A stretch of 64,000 nucleotides of DNA from a virus, in IMG/VR virus record IMGVR_UViG_3300035704_000007, positions 1 to 64,000 of that record; one strand, given 5' to 3'. This document shows, piece after piece, positions 14,922-22,828 of this stretch. Under the pieces are notes generated by a model that was given only the letters and a program-made list of their open reading frames with translations, was not told the origin of the DNA and searched no databases. Made by a program: the position numbers and the translations under genes. Every line of letters begins with the position of its first letter. Position 1 is the first letter of the stretch.

Positions 14922-15290
14922 ATGTCGCTGGAGTTCAAGGTCGAGTTAGGGCGGCGGTTGCGGACAGCCCGCGAGCGCGCCGGTCTTTCCGTCAAGGACA
15001 TGGCGCAAACCCTGGAGGTGGCGCTCAACACCGTCTACGCCTATGAGAACGGCCAGAACCAGGCTCCGACCGATGTGGTAGTGGCTTATGCTCGCGCGAC
15101 GGGTGAGAGCATGGGGCGGTTGGGCGGCCTCGAGCCGGACCCCAAGGAAACGATCAACTTGATTGCTGCGGCTGCGGAAGAGGTGGTAGCGCCGCCGCGC
15201 GATCTGTCCGGCCTTTCCGACCGCACTCTTTCCGCTTTGATCGTCAAGGCCGGCATCGAAGTCCATAAGCGGTTGCGCCGGCCCGAGTGA
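14922..15290 (+). CDS. XRE-family repressor-like regulator next to the integrase
   Basis: 122 aa from ATG 14922 (GGGAGGAAGAAGGG upstream). N-terminal XRE helix-turn-helix: RLRTARERAGLSVKDMAQTL, ALNTVYAYENGQNQAPTD. The C-terminal ~50 residues are helical (LSDRTLSALIVKAGIEVHKR) and may mediate dimerisation. It lies one base before the recombinase gene, divergent from the leftward early operon: a classic immunity-repressor position. Confidence 0.8.
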   Translation: MSLEFKVELGRRLRTARERAGLSVKDMAQTLEVALNTVYAYENGQNQAPTDVVVAYARATGESMGRLGGLEPDPKETINLIAAAAEEVVAPPRDLSGLSDRTLSALIVKAGIEVHKRLRRPE

Positions 15291-15291
15291 C

Positions 15292-16821
15292 GTGGAGGAA
15301 CGCGCCTGGCTGCACGTACGCAAGAGTCGTCATCTGGCCGATCCTGACGACCCGAAGCTCCTCGCCGCCCACAAGGAAACTCTCCTCCGTCTTGCCTTAG
15401 CCGATGGCGTCCCCATTCCCCCCGAGCACATCATCGCCGAAGTCGAGTCCGGCGAATTCCTCAGTCAACGTTCCGCCTTCCGCGCCTGGTTGGAAGAGAT
15501 CGAGCGCCTCCCCGAGGGCTCCGGCGGCATCCTCTATACCATCGCCGTGGATCGCCTCAGTCGCGGCCCGCTCTCCGAGCGCGCCCGCATTCAGGAGGCC
15601 CTCCAGCGCGCCGCCATCCTCATCCGCACTCCCGCCGGCACGACCGACCTCTCCGACCCGGATGAGGAATTGCTGGCCGAGGTGCGCGGCTCGCTCGCGC
15701 GGCAGGAGCTGCGCCGCTTCAAGGCCCGCCTGGCCCTGAAGCGCGTCGACAAGCTGCGCCGCGGCGAGATCCTCACCGGCGGCGTCCCTTACGGGTATCG
15801 GTGGAGCAAGGACACGGGCCAGCCCGAGCCGCGGCCGGACCAGTTTCCCATTCTGCAAGCCTGGTGCCGGGAGGTGCTCACCACCTCGGCCCAGCGGTTG
15901 AGCCGCCGCTACGGGGTCTCCGGCTCCATCGTCCTGCGCGCCCTCCACAGCCCGGTCCTTTGCGGCTGGAGCGCCCGGCGTTATGTCATGGGCGAGAACA
16001 GCGCCGGCAAGCGGGTCGCCCGCCTCCTCCCCCGCTCGCAGTGGGTATGGGCCGAGCAGCCGGGCGGCTGGGCCCCGGCCTGCACGCGGGCGGAGTGGGA
16101 GGCCATTCAGGCGGTGCTGGCGGCGCGGGACAGTCGCCCGGAATGGACGCGCGCGACGGAAGATGGCTGGTGTCGGGACGTGCTGCAGTTTCAGGGTGCG
16201 CCGGCCGGCGCCTGGGTGCGCCTGGAGACCGGCGGCGGAGGTCCGGTCTATGCCGGCGTCGATCCGGTCACGCGCAGGCGGTTCGCCTACGTGCCGCGCG
16301 AACAGGTCCACCGGGCGGCGACCGCGGCGCTGGGCCCTCTGATCGCCCGTCCTGACTTCCTGGCCGCAGTGGCGGCGGCGGTCCAGGAGCAGCAGCAGCA
16401 GGTCGCCGCGGCGCCGACCGCTCCCGATCTCCTGGCCCGGATCGCGGCGCTGCGAACGCAGTTGGAACGGGCCGTGCGCGACGGGCTGCAGGCCGCAGGT
16501 GAGGAGACCCGTCTGGCTCATCAGCGCGTTCAGCGGGAATTAGAGCAGGAGATCCAGTCCCTACGCCGCCAACTCGGCAGCGCGAACGGCGCCCGGACCG
16601 CCGATCTGGCGCCCCTCTTGCGCGAGGCCGCGGTCCTGCTCGGCGACTTCCCCGCCGGTTGGGAGACGCTCCCCGGCACCTTCAAGCGGGCCCTGGTGCG
16701 GGCGCTTCTGGTGGCCCTCCCCGTGGTCATCGAACCCGCCCCGGCCTACCATCCGCGCCGCCGGGAAGTCCTCGCTCCCGTCTGGCAGCCGTGGGTTCCG
16801 CAGTGGCTCGACACCTCGTAA
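15292..16821 (+). CDS. int: Large serine recombinase (phage integrase)
   Basis: 509 aa from GTG 15292. The resolvase domain has WLHVRKSR with the probable nucleophile S12, VESGEFLS, and YTIAVDRLSRG (D87, R88, R91). A recombinase domain follows (~150-280: RRGEILTGGVPYGYRW, RRYGVSGSIVLRALHSPVLC). A C-terminal coiled coil (~360-440) precedes the end. The usual cysteine zinc ribbon is not evident. It mediates attP x attB integration; attP is expected close by, either in the 38-base gap after its stop or upstream of the XRE gene. Confidence 0.88.
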   Translation: MEERAWLHVRKSRHLADPDDPKLLAAHKETLLRLALADGVPIPPEHIIAEVESGEFLSQRSAFRAWLEEIERLPEGSGGILYTIAVDRLSRGPLSERARIQEALQRAAILIRTPAGTTDLSDPDEELLAEVRGSLARQELRRFKARLALKRVDKLRRGEILTGGVPYGYRWSKDTGQPEPRPDQFPILQAWCREVLTTSAQRLSRRYGVSGSIVLRALHSPVLCGWSARRYVMGENSAGKRVARLLPRSQWVWAEQPGGWAPACTRAEWEAIQAVLAARDSRPEWTRATEDGWCRDVLQFQGAPAGAWVRLETGGGGPVYAGVDPVTRRRFAYVPREQVHRAATAALGPLIARPDFLAAVAAAVQEQQQQVAAAPTAPDLLARIAALRTQLERAVRDGLQAAGEETRLAHQRVQRELEQEIQSLRRQLGSANGARTADLAPLLREAAVLLGDFPAGWETLPGTFKRALVRALLVALPVVIEPAPAYHPRRREVLAPVWQPWVPQWLDTS

Positions 16822-16859
16822 ATCAACCCTGCCTATCAACACCCAGGAGTAATTTCGCT

Positions 16860-17315
16860 TCAACGGCGGCGGCAGCCCATCAGCGGCAGATCGCCATTCC
16901 TCGCCACACGGCCAGAGATACCCTTGAGGGCGATGCGGTCCCCGGCGTGCAGCCGCAGCAGGGACGCTTCCCGCTGCGGGCAGAAATAGCAGGCGACATC
17001 GTGCAAGCCGTCCTCGCTGCCGATCAGGGTCACACAGGCCACGCCGTCCCGGTCCCGGTCCAGGCTGCGGATGATCCCGTTCATCCGGAGGATCTTGCCG
17101 CAGACGATGGCCTCGACCGCCAGCGCGTTGTTCTCCAGGCCACGCCCGACCTCGGCGGCTTGCAGAACGATGGGCAGTAGATGGGCAGCGCCTACTCGCC
17201 GGTCCTGCTCCTGGTGCCGCCGCGCCACGTCGGGGGAAAGCGACGCCGACGCCGGCGGCGTCAGGGCCGGTGCCAACAACCCGAGAACGATCCACCCCAT
17301 CAATGCTCGATTCAT
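16860..17315 (-). CDS. Secreted OB-fold (tRNA_anti-like) protein, accessory
   Basis: 151 aa. The N-terminal signal peptide ends near PPASA (residue ~24). The second half (GVACVTLIGSEDGLHDVACY, then LHAGDRIALKGISG) has the strand pattern of the small OB-fold tRNA_anti-like family. It would be exported to the envelope. An accessory lysogenic-conversion or superinfection-exclusion role is possible. It has its own ECF-like promoter at 17356-17381. Confidence 0.6.
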   Translation of the reverse strand: MNRALMGWIVLGLLAPALTPPASASLSPDVARRHQEQDRRVGAAHLLPIVLQAAEVGRGLENNALAVEAIVCGKILRMNGIIRSLDRDRDGVACVTLIGSEDGLHDVACYFCPQREASLLRLHAGDRIALKGISGRVARNGDLPLMGCRRR

Positions 17316-17355
17316 CTATCTCCTCCCTACCGATCGCCTGTTTACTGATTACTGA

Positions 17356-17381
17356 GACGCCGGCCTTCCACGCCTCGTTCC
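17356..17381 (-). promoter_or_regulatory. GGAAC-N17-CGTC promoter-like element
   Basis: On the minus strand: GGAAC at 17381-17377, 17 bases, CGTC at 17359-17356, ahead of the secreted-protein gene (start 17315). It lies in a ~47-base segment repeated nearly unchanged at 17641-17697. Confidence 0.6.
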
Positions 17382-17404
17382 CTACCGACCGGGTGATTAT
17401 CCGC

Positions 17405-17617
17405 TCATCCCCAGGCAGCGATTTCGCTTGAGAACCCCGTTATGTCTTCCGGCAGGGGCTCGACCTGAGATCCCGAGCTGCGGCGCCGCTCCAGCGCGTG
17501 CGCCAGGCAGAGCGGGACCCGGCGATAGCCCGCTTCCGAGGGAGTGATCCCCGGAACGCTCGCATCCACGATACAGCCGGTGTGCGTCGCCTCATTCGGG
17601 CAATATTCGCAGCGCAC
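17405..17617 (-). CDS. Small zinc-binding protein
   Basis: 70 aa from GTG 17617 with AAGGAG upstream. MRCEYCPNEATH and PLCLAHAL give a CxxC...CxxH metal site; the tail is acidic. A single gene under its own promoter-like element. Function unknown. Confidence 0.6.
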   Translation of the reverse strand: MRCEYCPNEATHTGCIVDASVPGITPSEAGYRRVPLCLAHALERRRSSGSQVEPLPEDITGFSSEIAAWG

Positions 17618-17640
17618 CTTCCTTCTCCTTTGCTCTCTTT

Positions 17641-17666
17641 GACGCCGGTCTTCCGCGCCTCGTTCC
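17641..17666 (-). promoter_or_regulatory. GGAAC-N17-CGTC promoter-like element
   Basis: On the minus strand: GGAAC at 17666-17662, 17 bases, CGTC at 17644-17641, 24 bases before the GTG start at 17617. Near-duplicate of the element at 17356, including the adjacent words GGTGATTATCCGCTCATCCC. Confidence 0.62.
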
Positions 17667-17790
17667 CCATCGAGCGGGTGATTATCCGCTCATCCCCTCG
17701 CGTTTGCTACCGGAAAACAGCGGAGGAGAGCGCCGTTGGAATGGCGAACTGCGGCTCATTGCCCCTAAAGCGACCAGGGAGGCGTTAAGT

Positions 17791-17952
17791 ATGCCCGTGG
17801 GCCAGTGCCCGAACTGCCGGAAGCTCTACTTGTGGGAGGCGCGCTGCCGGCATCAGCGGCGCTGCCGGGAGTGCCGGCGGCGGCTGGAGGCGGTCTCGCG
17901 TGAGGAGATGTTGGCGCGGGTGCGGGCGCTGCGAGAGGAGAAGGCGGCTTAG
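17791..17952 (+). CDS. Small zinc-ribbon protein
   Basis: 53 aa from ATG 17791 (GGGAGG eight bases upstream; the longer in-frame start lacks a site). Two Cys pairs (CPNCRKLYLW, CRHQRRCREC) give a compact zinc ribbon, then a basic helix. It stands alone on the plus strand and its stop overlaps the opposing gene's stop by 4 bases. Confidence 0.6.
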   Translation: MPVGQCPNCRKLYLWEARCRHQRRCRECRRRLEAVSREEMLARVRALREEKAA

Positions 17953-18167
17953 GAGGAAGGAGCCTCGCTGTTGTCTGCCGCCGGCGCTGCGGGAGACTCG
18001 CCGGGACGCTCCCGGTCTACCAGGGTCGTCGAGCGCCAGTCATCCGCACGCAGTTCGACGATGGTGGCGAGGAAACGGCCGCGCGTAAAGCGGACGACGC
18101 GCTTCCCTTCCTCGTAAAGAGCCCACCCGTTGCTAAGGTAACACTCGCGCAACTCCTGCTCGGTCAC
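17949..18167 (-). CDS. Small protein, unknown function
   Basis: 72 aa from GTG 18167 (GGAGAGG upstream). LRECYLSNGWALYEEGKRVV followed by a beta-like segment. It shares an almost identical leader (CGTCTGATTGA...) with the next two genes, so the three are probably regulated alike. Confidence 0.55.
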   Translation of the reverse strand: MTEQELRECYLSNGWALYEEGKRVVRFTRGRFLATIVELRADDWRSTTLVDRERPGESPAAPAADNSEAPSS

Positions 18168-18221
18168 GTCCTCTCCTTCTCGCTTGCTTCTCTGCTCACC
18201 AATCAATCAGACGGCGGGCGA

Positions 18222-18560
18222 TTATTCGCTGTCCATGTCCACGATCGCCGGGTTCAGCGCGATAGCGAGCGCCTCCCGCACGTAATCATAACGGCTGGCG
18301 GCAACGCCGAGATGCGAGCCCGAGAGCACCAATTCTTGTTCGGCGCCGGAGAAAAGCACGCGCCAGAGTTCGCCATTGTTGGGCGCCAGCGCGATGAGGA
18401 CCGGCTTCAGGTGCAGCCGCACGCCCTCCAGCGCCCGCCGCGCCTCCTCCTGCGCGTCGCCGCGCTGTTTCGGCGCCCGCTCGCGCGCCCGCTCGATCAG
18501 CGCCGCCGCGCTCGCCAGGGAACGCGTTATCTGCTCGCGGTCGAGGATCTCTCGCTCCAT
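18222..18560 (-). CDS. Helical protein, unknown function
   Basis: 112 aa from ATG 18560 with AAGGAGGAAGC upstream. The N-terminal half is a long charged helix; the C-terminus is mixed. Its leader repeats CGTCTGATTGACAGG, but a matching GGAAC at 17 bases is not present here. Confidence 0.55.
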   Translation of the reverse strand: MEREILDREQITRSLASAAALIERARERAPKQRGDAQEEARRALEGVRLHLKPVLIALAPNNGELWRVLFSGAEQELVLSGSHLGVAASRYDYVREALAIALNPAIVDMDSE

Positions 18561-18620
18561 CCTTGCTTCCTCCTTCTCGCTTGATTCTCTGCTCACCTGT
18601 CAATCAGACGACTGGCGGGG

Positions 18621-18956
18621 CTAGTCCACAGCGGCGACGTTGGCCTCCCACCGCTCGACGGCCGCTCGCAGCGTGCTGCCCACCCCAATGGGCGCAAACC
18701 GCTCATAGTCCAGGCGCTCGCCAATGGCCGGCTGGTAATCGAGGCCCGGCAGGAGCGCCCAATTGCCGTTGTGCGTCAGCACGGCGCGGATCTGCAGCGG
18801 TTGATCGTCCCAGTTGATCGTTTGCACGAGGCGCTCGGCGACGATGACATGGACCGCCGCTTCTTCGCTGCAGCGGCCCTGGTAGTCCAACGTCTCGGCC
18901 CGTGTCGGCTCGCGGTGGACGCTCGCCATCAGCCCCTCTATCGTCAGTTCTTCCAT
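18621..18956 (-). CDS. Small protein, unknown function
   Basis: 111 aa. The second of two adjacent ATGs was chosen (18956), given GAGAAGGAG upstream. Alternating beta-like segments (VHVIVAERLVQTINWDDQPL, RAVLTHNGNWALLPG). No family recognised. A perfect GGAAC-N17-CGTC element precedes it. Confidence 0.55.
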   Translation of the reverse strand: MEELTIEGLMASVHREPTRAETLDYQGRCSEEAAVHVIVAERLVQTINWDDQPLQIRAVLTHNGNWALLPGLDYQPAIGERLDYERFAPIGVGSTLRAAVERWEANVAAVD

Positions 18957-18999
18957 CATCTTCTCCTTCTCGCTTGCTTCTCTTATTACCAATCAATCA

Positions 19000-19025
19000 G
19001 ACGGCTGGCTGGGCGACGGTGTTCC
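19000..19025 (-). promoter_or_regulatory. GGAAC-N17-CGTC promoter-like element
   Basis: On the minus strand: GGAAC at 19025-19021, 17 bases, CGTC at 19003-19000, then TGATTGATTGG. It heads the 18956 gene. Confidence 0.6.
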
Positions 19026-19042
19026 TTGTATTTCCTCAAGGA

Positions 19043-19861
19043 TTAGTTCTCTGCCTTCCGTCTGCGGTCCTGTATCTGCCGGTCCCGGTCAACATCCCAG
19101 GCGTCCAGATCCCGCTTGTAGACGAGCCGTGCGGCCTTCTCATCGCCGGCCCTCAGGAAAGGCAGGTGCCCGGCCTCGATGCGCTGATAGACTGCCTGGA
19201 CGCTGACGCCCTTATATTTAGCGGCATTGCGGATCGAGAATAGCTCTTCGTTCTTCAACTCGCGTGGCTTCTTCGCTGCTGGCATTCGCTTCCGTTCACT
19301 CACTGGCTTGGGTTCACTGATCCTGACCTGTTTAGGCTCTCTGATCTTGACTTGATTGCCCGTCGCTAACATGTTGCGCCTCCTTGTCTCCAACCCCTTA
19401 GCGGTCGCGGCAGGAGACCTGGGCCGCCGCATTTTGGCTTTTGACTCCTCCGTATGCTTCTTTCCTTTTCGGAATGCGGACAGCTTTGCTTTAGCTTGTT
19501 CCGTCAGGGTTTGTCCCTGCCGCGCGGCGGCGATCCTCGCCCGCGTCTCATCAGCGTGCATGAAACCCAGCGACCCCTCTCCTCCTGCTGTCAGATTGGT
19601 CAGCGGGGCTCCTCTATCGCGATAATGTTTGATCCAAAACTGCTCTCTCTGCAGAACCTCATCTGTCTCTTCGAGAATGGCCAGCACCGGTTCTAAGCCC
19701 AATCCAAACAGTACGCGTAGCCAGCATGATAGGTGCAGCCTGCTGCCCCGTGCGGCGGCGTGATAATGGTCTGAAAGCCGCTCATGGCCTCCTCTGTTGG
19801 TTTGTCCGATGTACCGAGTATCGCCGGTCCTGGGGTCGAGTAGAGCATAGACGATCCCCAT
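19043..19861 (-). CDS. GIY-YIG homing endonuclease with NUMOD and HTH modules
   Basis: 272 aa. The N-terminal GIY-YIG nuclease begins GIVYALLDPRTGDTRYIGQT, with downstream R and E-containing helices. In the middle are NUMOD3-like repeats (HADETRARIAAARQG, then HTEESKAKMRR). The C-terminal helix-turn-helix (IRNAAKYKGVSVQAVYQRIE, AGHLPFLRAG) is of excisionase type. A selfish phage endonuclease of the seg type. No split gene is visible next to it. Confidence 0.88.
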   Translation of the reverse strand: MGIVYALLDPRTGDTRYIGQTNRGGHERLSDHYHAAARGSRLHLSCWLRVLFGLGLEPVLAILEETDEVLQREQFWIKHYRDRGAPLTNLTAGGEGSLGFMHADETRARIAAARQGQTLTEQAKAKLSAFRKGKKHTEESKAKMRRPRSPAATAKGLETRRRNMLATGNQVKIREPKQVRISEPKPVSERKRMPAAKKPRELKNEELFSIRNAAKYKGVSVQAVYQRIEAGHLPFLRAGDEKAARLVYKRDLDAWDVDRDRQIQDRRRKAEN

Positions 19862-20205
19862 CTCTTACCTCCTCCTCCTTTCTCGTCGGTTCCTTCTTCT
19901 CGTTGAAATAGACGAACGTGCCAAGGAAGAAGTTTCCTCTTCCTTGGCTCTTGACCTTCCTCGCCCTAAACCGCTTGTAAAGCGACGTTAATCCGGTTCG
20001 GGAGGCTCTTAACGTTAGAGTCGTGAACGCTGCAACAAAGTTGCTCTTAAAGGCGGTAAGTCTTACCGGCTCAGTCTGAGACAATCGTTGAATATCGTCT
20101 ACGGCTAGCTACTGTTACTCAGACTGAGACTCTGGCGGACAAATGGAGCAACCTAGCCACCGTAAGCTGAGAAACAGAAGACTGCTAGTCGTTTAAGAAA
20201 AACAA
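19862..20205. other. 344-base regulatory gap with palindromes
   Basis: No credible gene. It holds a 10-bp hairpin (19921-19930/19938-19947) and the perfect palindrome CGGTAAG-T-CTTACCG (20054-20068). It also holds two copies of CTCAG(T/A)CTGAG at 20070-20080 and 20118-20128. It separates the leftward GIY-YIG gene from the rightward operon, so the palindromes are candidate operators. Confidence 0.45.
19911..19936 (-). promoter_or_regulatory. GAAAC-N17-CGTC element before the GIY-YIG gene
   Basis: On the minus strand: GAAAC at 19936-19932, 17 bases, CGTC at 19914-19911, followed by TATTTC. It matches the element family in spacing and -10-like word and lies 50 bases before the start at 19861. 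Confidence 0.45.
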
Positions 20206-20231
20206 GGAACACTTCCCTATCATCTAGCGTC
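20206..20231 (+). promoter_or_regulatory. GGAAC-N17-CGTC promoter-like element of the rightward operon
   Basis: GGAAC 20206-20210, 17 bases, CGTC 20228-20231, then TATAAG. It is the first of five such plus-strand elements in 20.2-23.3 kb. The segment downstream (GGAAGCAGACAAGAAGCCTC) recurs after the element at 21909. Confidence 0.65.
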
Positions 20232-20280
20232 TATAAGATGGAAGCAGACAAGAAGCCTCCCCCAACCCGAAGGAGAAGCC

Positions 20281-20700
20281 ATGAGCACCGCGACCCGCAC
20301 CCAGACTGACCGAGAGTTTGTGATCAGCCACGTCGATTACCGGCTGCCGGCGAGCGAGCAGAAGCTGACGGCCGCGCAGGAGCGCACGCTCTACTACATG
20401 GCAGACGGGTTCGGGAAGCGGACGCCAGCCGAGCTAGAGAGGATCAACGGCGGCTATGACTGGAGCCACTTCCGCGACAGCAGCGACGCGGCGTTCCGCG
20501 AGATGGCGGTAATGATCCGCTGCTGGCAGAATGACCGGGCCGTTGAAGCCATCCGCTTCCAAACGCTCGCTGAAGTGCGAGCCCAGGCAACCCGGAAGCT
20601 GCAGAACGCCCAGACCCGCTTTTATGACAACCCTTCGGCCGAGAACTTCATCCTCTGCCAGAAGGAAATGCTCGCTTACCAGGAACTGATCAAAGGCTGA
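20281..20700 (+). CDS. First gene of the rightward operon, unknown function
   Basis: 139 aa, with AAGGAGAAGCC before the ATG. Mainly helical, with a conserved-looking LTAAQERTLYYMADGFGKRT segment and a YDWSHFRDSSDAAF motif. No domain recognised. Probably expressed early or constitutively from the ECF-like element upstream. Confidence 0.65.
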   Translation: MSTATRTQTDREFVISHVDYRLPASEQKLTAAQERTLYYMADGFGKRTPAELERINGGYDWSHFRDSSDAAFREMAVMIRCWQNDRAVEAIRFQTLAEVRAQATRKLQNAQTRFYDNPSAENFILCQKEMLAYQELIKG

Positions 20701-20759
20701 AAACAGCCGCTAGAGAGTAAAGGGCGTCCCCCTTCCCTGACTTCAGGAGAACCGAAACG

Positions 20760-21860
20760 ATGACCGCTGCAATGATCCCGCTCGACGATCAGAAGACAGA
20801 AACCGAATCGCTCGCTGACCGCCGCCCGGCGCACCTTCCCTGGAACGACTGGGAAGCCCTGGAAGTGCAGCCGGTCGATCTGGCGCTCCTGCGCCTCCGC
20901 TGCCTGGACAACCAACTCGTCCTCGAGCTGCCCGGCGCCGCGCCTTACCGGGTCGCGCCTTCGTTTCTCGAAGGGCTCGGCGGCGAGACGACATTTCCGC
21001 CCGAGTTCGTCGGCAAGCTCTCACCGGGGCTGCAGGCGCAGATCCTCAACGAGCGGCTCGACCAGACCCCGCCCCGGATGATGAGCGTCGTCATGAGCGG
21101 CGAGACCTGCGTCCGCTTCCTGCCGGGCGACCGGGCGGTACTGGCTGCGCCCGCCGTCGCCGACCGGATCTATGACCGCCTCCTGACCCGCTACGGCGGC
21201 GTGGAGATTGACGAAGCAAAAGCGTACAACGGCGAGCACTGGCTGCGGCTGACGACCCCCTTCAAAAAGACCCTGACCGGAGAAGTCGTGACGGTCGAGC
21301 GCAGCCGGCACGAGATGCTCCAAGAGGACGTGCTGGCGCTCGGAGTGCAGGTGCGGCACGAGTTCCGCGAGGGGCTGCAAGTGGAACTGCACGTCAAGCG
21401 GCTGCTCTGCTACAACTCGGCGACGACGGCGGCGCACCGCTACTCCTGGCGGCTCAAAGAGGACCGGGGCGAAGCCGCGCAGCTCGCCTGGTTGGACGAC
21501 GTGCTGGAGCAGCTTCCCGACGAGTTTGACCGCTTCTTAGCCGGCGGGCGGCTGATGCAGGCCGAGAAGTTTGAAGGCCATCCCCGCACCGCCCTGCAGG
21601 CGGCCGCTAAAGCGATGAAGCTGCCGAAGCGCCTGCTGCCGGGACTGTTCGCCGCCTTCGATCAGGAACCGGGCGACAACCACTGGGCCATCGAGAACGC
21701 TATCACGCGCATGGCCACGCACGGCGACAACCTCTCTCCGGCGCTGCGGCGGGAATTGTCGAGAACTGCCGGAGAGTGGTGCCTGGATTTTGAAATGGTG
21801 AACTGCCGGCTGCCGCGCCCGCTGGCCACCGCCGCAGGGGCGCAGATCCTGGCTGACTGA
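20760..21860 (+). CDS. DUF932-like phage/plasmid protein (tentative)
   Basis: 366 aa with ATG 20760 after TTCAGGAG. Mixed alpha/beta, with TPFKKTLTGEVVTVERSRHE, LLCYNSATTAAHRYSW and a C-terminal HWAIENAITRMATHGDN block. The last two recall the DUF932 (phage/plasmid-like) family, but I am not certain. It is the largest gene of the operon and is followed by a strong terminator. Function unknown. Confidence 0.55.
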   Translation: MTAAMIPLDDQKTETESLADRRPAHLPWNDWEALEVQPVDLALLRLRCLDNQLVLELPGAAPYRVAPSFLEGLGGETTFPPEFVGKLSPGLQAQILNERLDQTPPRMMSVVMSGETCVRFLPGDRAVLAAPAVADRIYDRLLTRYGGVEIDEAKAYNGEHWLRLTTPFKKTLTGEVVTVERSRHEMLQEDVLALGVQVRHEFREGLQVELHVKRLLCYNSATTAAHRYSWRLKEDRGEAAQLAWLDDVLEQLPDEFDRFLAGGRLMQAEKFEGHPRTALQAAAKAMKLPKRLLPGLFAAFDQEPGDNHWAIENAITRMATHGDNLSPALRRELSRTAGEWCLDFEMVNCRLPRPLATAAGAQILAD

Positions 21861-21869
21861 CCGAGAGCG

Positions 21870-21896
21870 AAAGCGGGGAGAAATCCTCCCCGCTTT
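21870..21896 (+). terminator. Hairpin terminator after the 21860 gene
   Basis: Stem AAAGCGGGGA/TCCCCGCTTT (21870-21879/21887-21896), 7-base loop, extended by GACCG/CGGTC further out. It ends in CTTTCCC rather than a long T-run. Confidence 0.7.
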
Positions 21897-21908
21897 CCCG
21901 GTCAGCAA

Positions 21909-21934
21909 GGAACAAAACGCCTTCTTGGTTGGTC
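21909..21934 (+). promoter_or_regulatory. GGAAC-N17-GGTC promoter-like element
   Basis: GGAAC 21909-21913, 17 bases, GGTC 21931-21934, then TATTAC. The spacer core ACGCCTTCTTGG resembles the spacers at 22762 and 42631. Confidence 0.6.
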
Positions 21935-21986
21935 TATTACATGGAAGCAGACAAGAAGCCTCCCCCCAGCCGGAAAGGAAACGACG

Positions 21987-22175
21987 GTGCACGCAAACCA
22001 GAAGATCCGGATCGCTGAAGAACTGGGCGCTCGGGCCTTCACTTCCGGCGCTTCCGCCATCCCCGCCCTCGACAAAGCCCTGATCGCGCTGTTCGAGGGG
22101 CTCGCAACCGGGGAAGCAGCCTCGATTATTACCGCATGGCAGCGCGGGTTCATCAACGCGCCGCTGCCTGAATAG
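21987..22175 (+). CDS. Small helical protein, unknown function
   Basis: 62 aa from GTG 21987 (AAAGGAAACGACG upstream). Ala-rich helices (ASAIPALDKALIALFEGLAT). No motif. Own promoter-like element and leader. Confidence 0.55.
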   Translation: MHANQKIRIAEELGARAFTSGASAIPALDKALIALFEGLATGEAASIITAWQRGFINAPLPE

Positions 22176-22184
22176 GCAGCGAGC

Positions 22185-22210
22185 GGAACAAGGCGCCCGT
22201 CCGCTTCGTC
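22185..22210 (+). promoter_or_regulatory. GGAAC-N17-CGTC promoter-like element
   Basis: GGAAC 22185-22189, 17 bases, CGTC 22207-22210, then CTACTAG. It precedes the 22248 gene by 37 bases. Confidence 0.62.
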
Positions 22211-22247
22211 CTACTAGTAAGCAACCGAGTAAGCAAGGAGAAACGAA

Positions 22248-22445
22248 ATGAAGCAGATCATCATCCACGAGCGGAAAGACGAGCAGGGATGGCACGCCTG
22301 GGTGGAGCAGGCGAAGGGCAAGCAGGTGTTTCGGCTCACTGATATCTGCGCCGGCGCCAGCCGGGCCGAGGCCGCTGGCAAGCTGCTCCTGGGCTATCCC
22401 GAGATAACGGGGCTCACCGTGGGAACGATCTACCTGGACCGCTGA
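22248..22445 (+). CDS. Small alpha/beta protein, unknown function
   Basis: 65 aa with AAGGAGAAACGAA before the ATG. MKQIIIHERKDEQGWHAWVE followed by a helix and a final strand; a compact beta-alpha-beta fold is likely (HicB-like in outline, not provable). Confidence 0.6.
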   Translation: MKQIIIHERKDEQGWHAWVEQAKGKQVFRLTDICAGASRAEAAGKLLLGYPEITGLTVGTIYLDR

Positions 22446-22452
22446 AGAAAGC

Positions 22453-22470
22453 GGGGCTGGCAAGAGCCCC
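22453..22470 (+). terminator. Short hairpin between 22445 and 22500 genes
   Basis: GGGGCT/AGCCCC (22453-22458/22465-22470) with a 6-base loop GGCAAG, then TTC. A near-copy occurs at 23542-23559. Weak terminator or attenuator. Confidence 0.45.
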
Positions 22471-22499
22471 TTCACTCAAACAAGCAAGGAGAAACGAAG

Positions 22500-22761
22500 A
22501 TGAAGCTGACTCTGGCGACCGACGCGCTCCCTTGCCGAAGCATATGCCGAGTGGAAGCGCCACGGACAGCAGCGAGGCGCTCGGATCGTGCGGACGCCCA
22601 CTGGGAGTTACCTCGTGGCCGAGAGCACCCGCGCCCCGGCACTGCAGCAGCGCGCTGGATGGCAGATCGTCTGGCCAACCTGCAAGCGGTGCAACGACCC
22701 CCACGATGACGAGATGCTGGAATACTGCGCTGATTGCCGCACCTTGGAACCCGGCTATTAA
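22500..22761 (+). pseudogene. Zinc-finger gene with an apparent +1 frameshift
   Basis: ATG 22500 has a textbook AAGGAGAAACGAAG site, but its frame degenerates after ~10 codons. From about 22531 a different frame (+1) reads cleanly to TAA 22759-22761: SLAEAYAEWKRHGQQ, then CKRCNDPHDDEM and YCADCRTLEPGY, a CxxC...CxxC zinc finger of ~76 residues. That frame has no good start. Joined, the protein would be ~86 aa. The shift point is the run CTCCCTTGCC at ~22527-22536. It may be a real indel, a sequencing error, or programmed +1 frameshifting. Confidence 0.6.
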
Positions 22762-22787
22762 GGAACAAAGCGCCTGGTTGCTTCGTC
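22762..22787 (+). promoter_or_regulatory. GGAAC-N17-CGTC promoter-like element
   Basis: GGAAC 22762-22766, 17 bases, CGTC 22784-22787, then TATCAG. It begins one base after the stop of the frameshifted gene and precedes the 22829 gene. Confidence 0.65.
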
Positions 22788-22828
22788 TATCAGATAGAAC
22801 TGAGCGATTGGAAAGTAAGGAGAGCAAG

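Noticed and set aside
19990-20060. tRNA-like word GGTTCGGG
   Set aside because: No cloverleaf or acceptor stem could be drawn; no tRNA gene found anywhere in the window.
19782-20084. 100-aa minus-strand ORF upstream of the GIY-YIG gene
   Set aside because: Overlaps the nuclease by 80 bases and spans hairpins and palindromes that look regulatory.
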